This document shows positions 46,161 to 59,204 of a stretch of 64,000 nucleotides of DNA, in pieces. Position numbers and translations under genes: made by a program. Source of the DNA: Chamaecrista fasciculata (taxonomy: Eukaryota; Streptophyta; Magnoliopsida; Fabales; Fabaceae); contig QANZ01034339.1 in assembly GCA_003254925.1 (NCBI GenBank), forward strand, positions 1-64,000, read 5' to 3'. Under the pieces are notes generated by a model. The model was given only the letters and a program-made list of their open reading frames with translations, was not told where the DNA came from and ran no database searches. Position 1 is the first letter of the stretch. Each line of letters starts with the position of its first letter.

Positions 46161-48500
46161 CTCTCCCTTGAATATCCACAATTTATTGATACGCATTACA
46201 TGCTGCCTCATTAAAAACCTTGCCAGGAAAACCCAGTGGGACAAAACCATGGCGAAGGGAAAAAGAGTACAGCGCGTATCTCCCCCTCATCATAACATCA
46301 CTAAGGATCTTTTAATTTCCGCATTCAAATCTGATGAACCAATTTCTCAAACGTTGCAATTGGCAATGCCTCCATAAATAAATTTGCTAAATTATCACTT
46401 GAGCGAACTTGTTGAACTTCTATGCCGCCTTGCTTTTGATATCACAAGTAAATCTGCTAAATTCTCTTTTAGCTAAACTATACATGTCATATTATCTTCA
46501 TACAATAAGGTTGACAGAGTTCCCTGCAAAAACAAATTACACATCTTTTAGATGTGTTGAATTAGTAGTCTCAACTAAACACATTATTGATTTGCTTTAT
46601 CCATTGTCTCTGAAGATTAGATAATAAGCTAGCATCTACATCATCAAGGAATGGTGAACTAAATTTATTTAAATAAACCTTTATCTTTAAAATATTTTTC
46701 ATTCCTTGTAATGAAGAACTATATCTCGCTAGCAAGTGTACTGAAAACATTAATCCTCTTATAATATTAAGATATGGTACTACAAGACCAAAGAATTTCA
46801 TCTTCATTTGAGGTTAATAGGATATTTTATCACTTCAAATTATTTATCTAACCATCATGGTTACACCATGTCCATGCACCTTATCCATGTGCAACTATCT
46901 CAATACATTTTTTTACATAATATGAGTAATAACCTCACTATTATAATATACTTACTTAATTAGTAAGATGAGACAAGTTTATCTTTGCAAAATCTTTCTT
47001 GCAAAACTATCAATATTGTACTATGTTTTGAACTCTTCAAGAGTTCCAATAATAACAAATATACATAGTTTGGTATCTTTCAAATAATATCTTTTTGAGA
47101 TAACCGTACCACATATGTCCAGATTTTTTTTTAAAACTCATGTAGGATTTTATTCATCTTTATTGAACAAGACATCTGACATGCTTCCTATAATCCTTCA
47201 GGGATTTGCGTATAAACTTCATTGTCCAATAAGCCATATGAATGGACTATAACCATAGTCATTATCTGTATATCAAATTTGTTCATACAATGTCAGACTA
47301 CTAAAATATTTGAAGGGGGTCGCATCCAACTTCGGGATTGTATCCATCTCTAGAGAATATGTTTTTACATCTTCAATGTGAGACCTTTGAGTTTATATCT
47401 TACGACTTTAGCCTTTCATTTTCATTTCGATTTTACTCATAAACTCATTTGTACCCCACTAACTTCACACCTTCAAATATTTGGACACCAAAAGCCTTTT
47501 ATAAACAGTCAGATCATATATTCAAAAATAATTGCATCCACCACGGGAGAATTAAACTCCTTAAAATAAATGTCTAGTCTTTGTATCTCAAAAATTTCAA
47601 TTCTCTTATTTCTTTTCGCACAAAGACTTATTTATATTTAATTGGTTGTACACCATCATGCTGACTATACACCATCATGCTGACTGTACACCACCATGTC
47701 TCTGGACTTCAAGTCCACAAATTTCCACATTTCTCGAGTGAGTTTTACTCATCTTGAATCCTTTCTTGTCAATTTGGCCAATATTCACGTCGACATCCTT
47801 CGACGAATTATTATTCATGATCCTCAATTTCTTTATAATTTGTAATTTGTAGCGCTACATTATATGTAAATACTTTGTCGACAATATTTTCATATCTGTT
47901 CCATACTTTGGCAATAATAAACATATTGAGATCTCATTATTTTTTTCACTTTCAGGTACCTGAATCTCTTCCGGAGATTTTTTATTCATTATGCCTTCAT
48001 ATATTTCCTCGATTCGACCATTTTTTTCATATGCTCCTTTTATTTTCGAGGATTCTTATCTCTGGAATCAATTAGTCCGTTCAGGGACTTCAATATATAT
48101 TTGAGCATTTTCAGCTGGAAAATATGTCTTTACCATTTCTATGGGTCAGTGAATGCATTTTGCTATTTATTTACAATATTCTTCAAATAAATTATTCTTT
48201 GAACTTCAAGTTCACATGAGGATCAAATGAATATAATAATCATCAAAATGAATATAATAATCATGCATTCCTTGTAATTCATTTTCCATTCCAGCTATTT
48301 TCTTTCTCCCCCTAATGCTGAAAAATTAATTTCATTGACAAATCATGTCATGAACTATCTCTCTTCAGGAGTTTAAGATATTTAATAATTGAGCGGGATC
48401 CATACCCAACTTATATTCTCAATTTTCATTGGGGCCCATTTTGATTCACACGGTGGAGCAATATAAATCCAGCACCAAAAGAATTCTTAAATGAGAAATA
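46161..48500 (-). pseudogene. Copia pol remnants (integrase to RNase H)
   Basis: Only short frames survive between stops. The integrase C-terminal block (NGPQ, VGYGSRSIIKYL) lies near 48400-48480 and the RNase H tail (NLANLF, EALPIATFEKLVHQI) near 46315-46400. The reverse transcriptase should lie between; I could not read a clean YVDD motif. The element cannot encode its own enzymes. Confidence 0.65.
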
Positions 48501-49785
48501 TTCGGCTCCTGACCCAAAGCCAATAGCATAGGGGAGAATTTACGATACGTTATTAATTTAATGCATACAAGTGCTGCATCATATAAATTGATATGTTCTC
48601 ATCAGACATTTAATTATTCAACAAGACCATTTACCGTGTGGACATAAACAATATGATGTACCACATTTATCCCAACTACTATATAATAGTCCTTAAAAAC
48701 GTGGGATATAAATTCACCAGCATTATAAAATTTTCTTAATGAAATAATTCAAAATTTGAGTTCAATCTTTTTACTTGAACAAAGTGGATCGACATGACCA
48801 CAAGGTGGCACTTCAGGTCCACAATTTTTCTATGAACGCGTTCAAGAATTCCAAGGGATCCAATTCCAACTTTTGTTGGTAATGGTCTTAAAACCAATTT
48901 TCATTGAGAACATGCAACACAAGAACTCATTATATACAAGAAACCTTTGGTTCTTTAATAGGCAATAATTTGAGTTCGCATTATTCGTGAACCGGGATGG
49001 TCTAACCGGTCATACAAAATTATAAACGTATCCTTTAAATTAATGAACTTCTGGTTCATTTCTCCTTTAAAATAATGAACCTCTGCTTCATTACAACATA
49101 TGTCAATGAACTTCTGGTCCATTACAACATATGTTTTAATTATACTAATACAAATATAGTACAAGATGGAGGGCTCTTCTGGAGCATATGATCACATGCC
49201 GTCATGCCCGATATTATATTTACTTTTTCTTCCATCATATTTTGCTTTCCTTCAGGAAAGCTTGATATAATTCAACAAGATTTTTGATCGTATGACGTAC
49301 AATTAGATTGATACATGATTTATACTCAAACAAGAGATCATATAAAGATAGATGAAAAAGGCTGAAAGAAATAAAGTAATACATTATTAACATATAAATT
49401 GTTAACCAAATGAAAAATGGCTAATAGAATAATAATATATAATCAAAGAAATAAATGAGATAAATAAATTAAATTAAATGGATTAGTTCTTCGGGAACTA
49501 TCTCATATTTAGTTCTTCAGGAACCATACCATATTTAGTTCTTTAGGAACTATCTCATATTCATTGAGATACCAAGATGTAAGAACTCATTCATATCATA
49601 TACTCAAATTTTCCTTGAGTTTATTGATGTGATACTTTAATAGTATCCAAATTCCAAACCACTACACAGTTACGTCAAGAAATATAATCTTGTTAATATG
49701 AGAATCTCACTCTTCTAGAGTATATATTATTACTCTTCCAAAGTATCTTTGTGAGATTTTTCAATTCTCTTAGAAAAATAATCAT

Positions 49786-51772
49786 TATCAGAATAAATGT
49801 ACTGTGAACTTCAGGTTCACTTGCCAAAATAAATCAATGACAGTCTCATTTAAAAATTGACATATAGTCACTCTCATCTCTACTGGAGACGTAATATCAA
49901 TATATCAAACATCGTCTCTATAAGAGACTCAATCTCAATAATTTTGATATATCAAACACTTCATAAGATTAATTGTGATCACATATCAAATCTAAAAATA
50001 CATCAATCAATCTGCATCTAAAATAAAATATTTATTTTGATATAGGCCTTCAGGTCTATCAAATATTTATATTGATGATAGTCTTTAGGACTATTGAAAA
50101 CTCAATCATATGAAGTTTCAAGCTATACCGAACATTTCCAAATCTTAAGAAGATGACCACAATAATAAACTTATAAAATATATTATGATAATGATAAAGA
50201 ATCGAGTATAAAAGCTTCTTACCTTTAGTAAGTTAACAAGAAAGCTTGAACGATAATTAACTTATCTATTTAATTATCCAATATTGAAATCAGAAGAGAT
50301 TTGTACTTAGTTACCAAAAACTCACCGGTAAAGGCTCATGTTCAGTTACCTAGAACTCAAATGGATAAAGACTCATGAACAGATGCCAAAAGCTTGAATG
50401 TTTAGACACGTGCACATATGCCAAAAGCTCAAACCGGTAGAGGCTCGTGCTGATAACGTGTTATAAAATATAAGAAATAAGGATATTCAAAATAGAGAGA
50501 AAAGTAGGAGGAGAGAGTGATTCTTTCATTCAACTGATATCATCAACTTTACATCAACACCTAAAGCCTCTATTTATAGGCTAAAGGATCTATAAGGGAG
50601 ATGTACCAACTTAATGTACATAATGAANTTATCAGAATAAATGTACTGTGAACTTCAGGTTCACTTGTCAAAATAAATCAATGACAATCTCATTTAATAA
50701 TTGACATATTGTCACTGCCGTCTCTACTGGAGACTCAATATCAATAATTTTTGACATATCGAACACCTCACAAGATTAATTGTGATCACATATCACATCT
50801 AAAAATACATCAATCAATCCACATATAAAATAAACTTTTATTTTGATATAGACCTTCAGGTCTATCAAATATTTAGATTGATGTTAGTCTTCAGGACTAT
50901 TGACAAATATTTTTTTTTTTTGACAACACCGTAATTGCTATCCGCAATTGGTCAAAATATATTTCTATTCACCTTCAAGGTTATTAATTTCTATTTGACT
51001 ATTAGCCTTCATGGCTGATATAATACAGCTTCAATAGCTAAACTATTGCCTTCAAGGCATTATAAAAACATTTCAATAGTCAAACTATTAGCTTTTAGGC
51101 CTGATATAAGACAGCTTCAATAGCTAAAGTCTAAGCCTTCGGGGCTGATATTATACAGCTTCAATAGCCAAAGTTTATTAGCCGTCAATGATGATATTAA
51201 ACAGTTTCAATAGCCAAAATACCAAACTATAGCCCTTGATTAATAATCAACATGTGCAATAACCTTTCATTGCACTAATCTTTGGCAAGAATACAATAAT
51301 TGATTCAATAAAGTTGAATCAAAACATAATATGACTTCAAGTCATTTACTTAATCATATGAAACTGTAATTACATGTGACTTGGTCACTTTTATTTAATC
51401 ATATGAAAACTCAATCATATGAAGTTTCAAGCTATACGAAACATTTTCAAATCTTAAGAAGACAACCACAATAATAAACTTATAAAATATATTATGATAA
51501 TGATAAACAATCCAACATAAAAGTTTCTTACCTTTAGTAAGTTAACAAGAAAACTTGAAAGATAATAAACTTACCTCTTTAATTATCCAAAATTGAAATC
51601 AGAAGAGATTTAATTTGTACTTAGTTACCAAAAACTCACCGATAAAGGCTCATGTTCAGTTACCTAGAACTCAAATGGATAGGGACCCATGAACAGATGC
51701 CAAAAGCTTGAATGAGTAGACACGTGCACATATGCCAAAACCTCAAACCGGTAGAGGCCCGTGCTGATAACG
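49786..51772 (-). repeat. Duplicated copia leader with internal partial LTR and an N
   Basis: TTATCAGAATAAATGTACTG starts at 49787 and again at 50629. The first copy runs to a partial LTR (50459-50627) that stops at the N at 50628; the second copy runs to the full 5' LTR. Copy 2 contains about 500 extra bases (about 50910-51400) with repeats of the CTTCAATAGC / GCTGATATAATACAG type. It is either a real internal duplication or two unmerged contig ends. Confidence 0.75.
50459..50627 (-). repeat. Internal partial LTR copy
   Basis: Matches the first 169 plus-strand bases of the 45879 LTR and ends at the N at 50628. Confidence 0.85.
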
Positions 51773-52054
51773 TGTTATAAAATATAAGAAATAAGGATAT
51801 TCAAAATAGAGAGAAAAGTATGAGGAGAGAGTGATTCTTTCATTCAACTGATATCATCAACTTTACATCAACACCTAAAGCCTCTATTTATAGGCTAAAG
51901 GATCTATAAGGGAGATGTACCAACTTAATGTACATAATGAAGGGATAAGGTTATATTCATGTACATAGAGAAAGCAAAGGAAAACTCAAACTTCTATGCA
52001 TAGAGAATACCAAAAGACAAATGTGGATATTCACAAACATAATTATTTATAACA
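51773..52054 (-). repeat. 5' LTR of the copia element
   Basis: 282 bp, followed on the minus strand by CGTTATCAGCACG as the presumed primer region. Confidence 0.9.
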
Positions 52055-52528
52055 TGATTCAATTAATAAAGAGTTGACTCATAACTCACGAGATTGTGAA
52101 TTTTATTTCTTGTCAATGTAAAGAGTTTATCGATAAGCGATCTATAAGTACCTTTCTAAGCGCTTATAAAATCTAAACATAACTCTAAGACTCAACTCAC
52201 CTAAATGTTGGTTTTCAAAACATAAAATAGAAATAAATAATAGTAATCACTTGAAACTTTGAAATAAAGCATTCAATGGTTCTCTTCTCATACCTAAGTA
52301 TCTTTATTGTTTTATTTGAAGAAATTAATGATTTAATCTTTAAAAGATGCTAATATTTTAATTTAATCTTTAAAAATAAAATTATACACTTTAATCTTTA
52401 AAAAAATACTATTACAATCAATTTGATTATCTAATATTAATTAAAATTCAATGAAAAAGTTGATATTTTTTTAATTAAAATTACAATAAACAATTGATAT
52501 TAATAAAATCGTATTTATTGTTAAATTT

Positions 52529-52597
52529 GAATTAATGTTTTAAGTGTTTTGTCTATTCCTGTCTCTGGCAAAAAAAAAAAAGAATTAATGTTTTAAG
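52529..52597 (+). mobile_element. Mini-retroposon with 16 bp target duplication
   Basis: A 25-base body ending TCTCTGGC plus 12 A (52545-52581) lies between perfect repeats GAATTAATGTTTTAAG (52529-52544, 52582-52597). Confidence 0.75.
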
Positions 52598-52635
52598 AAA
52601 AAATCAAATTAATTTTATTTACATCTTTCAAAGCT

Positions 52636-52814
52636 AAATCTTACAATTTTATTTTTATCCCTTACTAACTTGATCCTTAAGATCTACACAAAATCCACAC
52701 TTCTTTGTGAGTTCTTTGGATGAGTATTTATAAAGTGAGTCACAAAGAAGTGTGGATTTTGTGTAGATCTTAAGGATCAAGTTAGTAAGGGATAAAAATA
52801 AAATTGTAAGATTT
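52636..52814. repeat. Perfect 75 bp inverted repeat with 29 nt loop
   Basis: The arms 52636-52710 and 52740-52814 are exact reverse complements over 75 bases (left arm ends CACTTCTTTGTGA, right arm begins TCACAAAGAAGTG), with 29 bases between. The spot lies about 380 bp beyond the SRF8 stop codon. A transcript in either direction would fold into a long perfect hairpin. Part of the arm derives from a MITE-like end (CTTACAATTTTATTTTTA). Confidence 0.9.
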
Positions 52815-53191
52815 ACATCATTCAAATTCAATTTCTGAAATCCAAGTCTAGAGAAGTTTGATATGGAAAACTGTACCCTTAACGTCATTCAAATTCAGTT
52901 TCAAGCAAAGGCCTAAAATAATAACTTCTTTGACTATAACAAACTAGAACAAAAAGGAGAATAAATTACAATATATAACATGATGACAAGTCAAATATAC
53001 ATGTGTTCTCCCTAGTATTGCCAAGGTGATAAAACTCAAATAAATTTAATTACAAATATCTTGCATCTGTTTTAATTTAAGTTTCGATAGATCTTCACAC
53101 CTTCTATTCCTTCCTTTGTTCTGTAATCATTCCCTGAAAACTGCATCACTTTACACAAAATTGGAAAAAGATAAATTAACAAGGCTGAAAC

Positions 53192-56100
53192 TTAAAATGA
53201 CATGTCTATTGCCTCATGATCTGGAGTTCTGTGACCAAACCCAGATTCATCACTCGGCCGGCGTTTGACCACACTCGCTCTTTGCACTAGCCGTACCAAT
53301 GCTTGCACTACCTCAGACATGGGAGGTCGAAATTCAGGTTCCGGCTGCACAGAAAACCAAATAGTTTTGTAATGATTTAAGGCTGTGATTAGCAAAACAA
53401 GTAAAAAAGAAAGATAACTTGGGACTTAAGCAAACATCAGGTCAGTAAAACTATGCCAAATGGTTTCAATCAAGAGCACAGTTAATGGCATAGGTCCTTC
53501 AGAGTCTCCAACTTTCATTAAAGCTATGGTTCAAGAATATATTATTGAGTAAACTAAAGATGTGGTCCCTAAAAGATGATGAATTTCTCTATTTAGTCCT
53601 TGAAAGATAAAATTATAAGGTTTAGTCCCTGAAAGATGTAGTTAAAATCAATTTGGTCCTTTTGTTAAGACATTAATGCAAATTTAATGATATTATAATT
53701 TTTTAACATCAATTTTTAAGTATAATACTAACAAAATTTAGAACCACATTAGATTTGTCAATACACTTCAGTTAGTATTTTTAACAAAAAGACTAGATTA
53801 ATTGAAGTTACATCTTTCGAGGACTAAATCTTATAATTTCATTTTTCAAGAACTAAATTGAGAAATCTACTATCTTTTAGGGACTAAATCATGAATTTAC
53901 TCTAAATTATTCAAAAACTTTACCTGAACACAGAGGGCGATAATATCGGCAAAGCGAGACAGTGACTTGGCAGGATACATGCCATTTAATCCAGGATCAA
54001 CCATTTTGGCCAAGGCATCTATATCATGGAGCTGAGGAGTGGCCCACCTCACAAGCGATTGCTCGGTTCTGGCCCGTGAACTGAACAAATAAAATTTACA
54101 AATGAATCTAAGAAACTGTGAAGATGAAGAAATCAGTAATTAGGTTGATTTTCATCACATAATTGGGCTCACCTGTCAAGTGGCTTCCGGCCTGTCAACA
54201 GCTCTAACATCACCACCCCAAAACTATAAACATCACTTTTTACAGTGTAAATTCCTGACAATGCAAACTCAGGAGCACTATAACCAAATGAACCGACCAT
54301 CTGAGTTGAAACCTGTTTGAGACAAGGTAAAAGAATTTTTATCAGCACAGCATATGGGAAGAAGATAAATAGATACGTGTTCCAGCGGAATGTTCATGCA
54401 GGGAACAGAAGAATCTTCAGTTCTTCACCAACCTGACGCTCAGTGTTCGGCGTTAAAGCAGCTAAACCACAGTCAGACAGGTGAGGATTCAACTCCTCGT
54501 CAAGTAATATGTTTGCCGATTTGAAGTTTCTATGTACGACAGAAGGCAAGCATACTTCATGCAAGTACCTGATTGATAAATTAAGAAAAAAAAATGACTG
54601 TGATATGCTGACTTGCACCACAAAACAAGAGAAACACTAAATGCGTTATACAAATCCAACATACTCTAGAGCCCGAGCTGTGCCAAGTGCTATTCGTACT
54701 CGAGCATTCCAAGATAGAGACTTGCTGCTATCTTCAGCAAAATGGAGCATGTCATGTAGATTTCCATTCCCTACATACTCGTAAACTAGAAGACGCTGTC
54801 CGTGTTCTGCACAGTATCCAGCCAGTGTAACAATGTTCGGATGCCGCAGGCGTGACATATTTGAAATGGCTTCAAGAAAATTGTCTTCCTCCTGTAACGA
54901 CAGTGCTGCATTGTCGATCTTCTTGATGGCCATGGTCTAAGCAAAACATAACTTGAAGCCATTAGAACACTGTAATATGCATAAATCTTATAGGGAAGGA
55001 ATAGAATTTTCTTTCTTGAAGTTGGAGGTTTTAAAAAAAAATAAGAGGACCGACAAATCTCAGAACTTTGAAAAGTGACGAAAGACCTCGTGAACTTTCA
55101 ATTTTGTACAAGCAACCCCTTTTACCAAAATTTTCATTAAAAAAAAAATCAATTTTTTTAGTTCTTGGCTACTAACTACTATTAATTTCAACAATAGTCA
55201 ATTTTTAGTTTGGATCAATGTAAATTGCATTAATAAGAAACTGGAGTTTTTATGAATAAAATATCTTTAACTAAAGAGGTTATTTGCACAAAATCAAAAG
55301 TTCAGGGTCTTTTGTCACTTTCCAAAGTTCAGGAGGATTTTTTCGTAGTGACTAAAGTTCAAGTGTTTTCTGCATTTTAGCCTATAAAATATAATTCCCC
55401 AAATGACAACATAGGAAGATAGTACAGAAATGCAACAGAAAAAGTTTACCTTCCCATTAGGGAATTCAGCCTTGTAAACACGACCAAGAGAACCTTCACC
55501 AATAAGAAATTCTTGACTAAAGCTATTCGTTGCACTTTGGAGAGAAGCAACCGTGTATGATGTTGCAGTTATAGGGGATTTCATCCGCTTAACAGATCCA
55601 TTTTTGGAAGGAACCCTCTCAGTAATTACTTTTTCTGCAGGAAGGGGCTTTAGATCCGTAACAATAGCATCACTTTTTACCCTCTGCTCATGCATCTGAG
55701 GAATTACTGCAAGAACAAGCCCGAATCAACATGGAACATGTCAGGATACATAAATGAAAGTTCGCATTCAAGAACAATAAAAATTTTATAAGCATTCTGT
55801 ATGAGAGTTCTACAAAAAGAAAACAACATACAAAGTTAATGCAAATGAGTTCAGTAAGGGAATCAAAAAATTTCCACTGTGACTTTAAAATGGAAGATAT
55901 ATTGGATACTGTCAAACTCAAATAAATAAATTAAATAGCCATGTGGATGATCTAGAAACCGAAGAATATGATCCTATCCCACATTGGTGATACAGCTACA
56001 TAAATGAACACAAAGCATATAGATTTCCAAGGCAACTACGCTAACTATGAAGCTCTAAATCCTAAGTTTATTATAATAATATACCTTCAAGCACCGGTAT

Positions 56101-59100
56101 ACTATAGCTAACTTTTGTGCCCCCAAATATTAGCATTCAAGAGAATACAACATTGATTTTTGCAAACAGGAGCAGAAAATACATCGGAACACAAAGATCC
56201 AAGAAAAGGAATTAACCGTTACTAGTTCCAAGCGGAAGACTCCCACTGGATGTTCTTGCAGCTTTATCCTTCCTTCTTTGCTTACCAATACAGAAAGCAA
56301 GAGCAAGTAGCAAAATAACGGCCAGAAACACTGAACCCAAAACGATGCCTATGATAGCCCCGGATGTCAAACCCTTGTGGCTATCGGAATTTACGTTATC
56401 CAATTCAGAACCCCGCTTTTTATGTGAACCAGAACCAGATCCAGAACTATGATGGTTATTATGAGATGCGCCAGGTGGTGGAGGAGGTGTTTGTGGCAGA
56501 GGATGAGTAGGGACGTTGTCAAAAGAATTTCCATCGAATCTAGTTCATATTTGAAGAGCCACATCAATCATATTTCAGAAGTTAAGCATAGTAAAATAGA
56601 ATAATGTTCCAGACAGTTGGGTTGACACATACATGAAATTACGAATTGAATTAAGCTCTTGAGGTATTGATCCACTAAAATTGTTGTTCGCAACGTTTCT
56701 GGAAAATAGGAGGGCAAGATTAGAGCATGAAGTGAAGATAATTATTAAACCCCTAAGTGAAGAAACATACAATGTATCTAAAGGCAAACCAACAAGACCA
56801 CTAAGAGAACCGGTCAACTGATTATTCTGCAAAAAGCTGCAAGAAATAAAGATGCGTTAATTAACAAGCACTGCAAATATCAACCAGGTCATCTTTTAAA
56901 ATATATCCAACATACAGTGTAGAAAGATTAGACAATGAAGCAAATGAACTAGGAAGATCCCCAGAAAAGTCATTGAACGACAGATCCCTGCATCATGAAA
57001 TACATGGGTTAAACATTCATCAAAGAAAACCAATCTCAGGTAAAATAATAATAGAGTTTGATCCTTCTGTCTACTTTTCCATTTTTCTATCCCAAACTAA
57101 TGTAAGTAGACCCAGCTTTATGAAAATATGGCAGAGTAGGACTAATAAAATGTCAATGATTTGTATAAGCATCCTGGAAGCAGTAAGCCAGTAACATGAC
57201 AATATAAAAGAAGAATGCCAACTATCTGTGACAAAAATCATGGAATTAAAGTTACTATCAAATGTTATGAGCTCAACCCGAAAATCATCTCAAGAAAAGG
57301 AAAAACTAATAGTTCACAATTTCACATCTTAAATGCATAATTCCCTTAACCGAAAAAGGTACAAAAATAGGCTAAAATGGCCTTTATTAAGCTTAAGGAA
57401 AAGAAAGTGATAACAATTTTAAAATTAAATAAATCAAAGCACTATGTAAGATAACTTACAGGGTACCGAGATCACCGAGACTAGCAAAAATGTCTCCAAC
57501 TGACATGGAGAGTGCATTATGGCTTACATTCCTAAGAACCGCATAGAAACAAAATATAAAAGGGATCCAATAAATAACCAAACCGAATCTTATGAAATAA
57601 TGATATATATGCACAGGAAAGCAACTTACATATAATTGAGGGAATTCATGGCAGAAATGGAATAAGGAAGGTTCCCACTGAAGTTATTTTTTGCAAAGTT
57701 CCTGATTGTTAAAATCAAAAAGTGATGAAACATTAAATTGACAGGGAACATAAAATCTCAGTAAAAACAAGAGTGAATGATGTACAAATAAGAAAAGAAA
57801 CAAAGGAACAGTACAGGCTAGTCAAATTCGGCGGCAACTGGTAGGGGATAGTGTCGTGTATCATGTTGTCGCTTAAGTCACTAAAAGATAAAAGGACACC
57901 CAGAAATATCTTATCAGTATATGAAAATAGTAAAGAAAACCATATGTCCCACAAAAAACATCAGAGTAGAATCATCTCACAGTTTTCTTAGTGACATAAG
58001 GTCTGAAAGCAGGTACCCCAGAGTCCCATTGAGTCCCAAACCTGAGAGTTCACTGATTAACATAGCAACAAGAAAACCAGTTAGTTTAATGAAGTCTGAA
58101 CCAAAACAAACACCAAAGAAGAAAATCCCCCTGAACTTTAAAAAACAACAAAACACCCCCTGAAATTTTGATTTTGTACAAATAACCTCTTTTAATCAAA
58201 AAATTTTTAGTTCTTTGCTACTATTAATTACAGTAATAGTTATTTTAATTTTGGATCAACGTAAAATATAACGACAGCCATAAAATTATTAAAAAACATA
58301 TTGAATGAAAAACTGGGTCTTTTAGCACAAAATCAAAAAATTCAAGGGTCTTCCATCACTTTTCAAAGTTATAATAGGTTTTTTACACAAAGATTAAAGT
58401 TAAGGGTAGCTTTTGTGTAATTTAGTCAAAAAAAAAAAAAGACACCAAACAGCCAAAGGTTATACTTGGGTAGTATCATATCATACATGGAAACAATAGC
58501 TGAGTCCTCACATGTTATCCCTTTCCATGACTCTCCACAAGGATCACCACCACCGATTTTCCAGCCCGTAAGCTGAGAAGGACTGTTTAACGCATTGTAC
58601 AAAACCTCAAGTGCTTGAACTGAAGCAGAAAGAACAACATCAAAAATCCCAAAACTATTAGTTAAATATTAAGTTCAAATCCAAAATAACAAAAAGAAAA
58701 AATCGTTTTGGAGTGAAAATGAATGAAGACATAAGTTACAACATTTATTGCATTCCCATCGGCTAATCAGTGTATAGTGACAAGCAAAGATCAGAGCCCC
58801 AAAAGTAAATACCCCAATTTTCAGTTCAATGTAAAAAAATAAAAATCTCTGAAAGCATAGGCCTATTTCTTGCATTGTGGCCATAACCAAACACAGATTA
58901 CAAAATCAAAGCATAATAATAAATAAAATAACTCGAGAGGCTCAGACTCCGATTCATTGAACCCGGCTCAATCAAATCCTAAAAATATCCGCCATAGCAT
59001 TATCAAAATAATAGTAATCCCAAGTCAATCAGTGAATCACAAGAATGATCAAACTGAAAACCCAAAAATAGAAAAAATAAAACACACAAAAAGTGAAATA

Positions 59101-59204
59101 ATACCATCAGTGGGATCAGTGTTGGCTAGAGCAAGACGAAGAGCAGCAAAGATCAAAGCGATTGCGAGAGACAGAGAAGAAGAAGCCACAAAAGTGGCCG
59201 CCAT
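53192..59204 (-). CDS. SRF8: STRUBBELIG-family LRR receptor-like protein SRF8, 16 exons
   Basis: Exons in transcript order: 59204-59105, 58619-58487, 58052-57981, 57880-57815, 57701-57630, 57531-57460, 56987-56916, 56836-56771, 56698-56633, 56539-56217, 55706-55450, 54936-54665, 54568-54433, 54312-54173, 54080-53924, 53344-53192; 718 residues. A signal peptide (1-27) precedes an LRR N-cap, about six LRRs on 66-72 nt exons, a Pro/Ser hinge (250-280), a membrane helix (300-324) and a kinase fold: GEGSLG 417-422, K438, HRN 536-538, DCG 556-558, APE 582-584. HRN and DCG replace HRD and DFG, as is usual in this family, so catalysis is doubtful. The tail [15 protein letters not shown] favours SRF8 over SRF6/7. 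Likely plasma membrane signalling. Confidence 0.93.
53548..53903. mobile_element. MITE in SRF8 intron 15
   Basis: The ends GAGTAAACTAAAGATGTGG and AAATCATGAATTTACTC are inverted, with repeated 'TTTAGTCCCTGAAAGAT' style blocks inside. Possible 9 bp target duplication TATATTATT / TAAATTATT. Related to the GAGTAAACTAAC family. Confidence 0.65.
55030..55383. mobile_element. MITE in SRF8 intron 11
   Basis: Fold-back element: the left CAGAACTTTGAAAAGTGACG opposes the right GTCACTTTCCAAAGTTCAGG. It shares 'ATTTTGTACAARYAACC' and 'AGTTCTTKGCTACTA' with the copy in intron 2. Confidence 0.6.
58120..58428. mobile_element. MITE of the same family in SRF8 intron 2
   Basis: The left CCCCTGAACTTTAAAAAAC and right CACTTTTCAAAGTTATAATA are inverted; the interior is similar to 55030-55383. 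Confidence 0.6.

Larger units (their letters stand above)
45879..52054 (-). mobile_element. Decayed full-length copia retrotransposon
   Basis: Two 282 bp LTRs (45879-46160, 51773-52054) share TGTTAT/ATAACA borders, and the whole is flanked by a perfect 5 bp target duplication TGATT (45874-45878, 52055-52059). The element is on the minus strand: a polypurine tract (AAGGGAGAG) abuts the 3' LTR at 46161, and a TTATCAGCACG primer region abuts the 5' LTR. Pol remains are in order: integrase end near 48400-48500 (VNQNGPQ, VGYGSRSIIKYL with two stops) and RNase H end near 46315-46400 (NLANLFMEALPIATFEKLVH). The frames are broken throughout. An extra partial LTR and duplicated leader occur inside (see 49786-51772). 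Confidence 0.85.
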
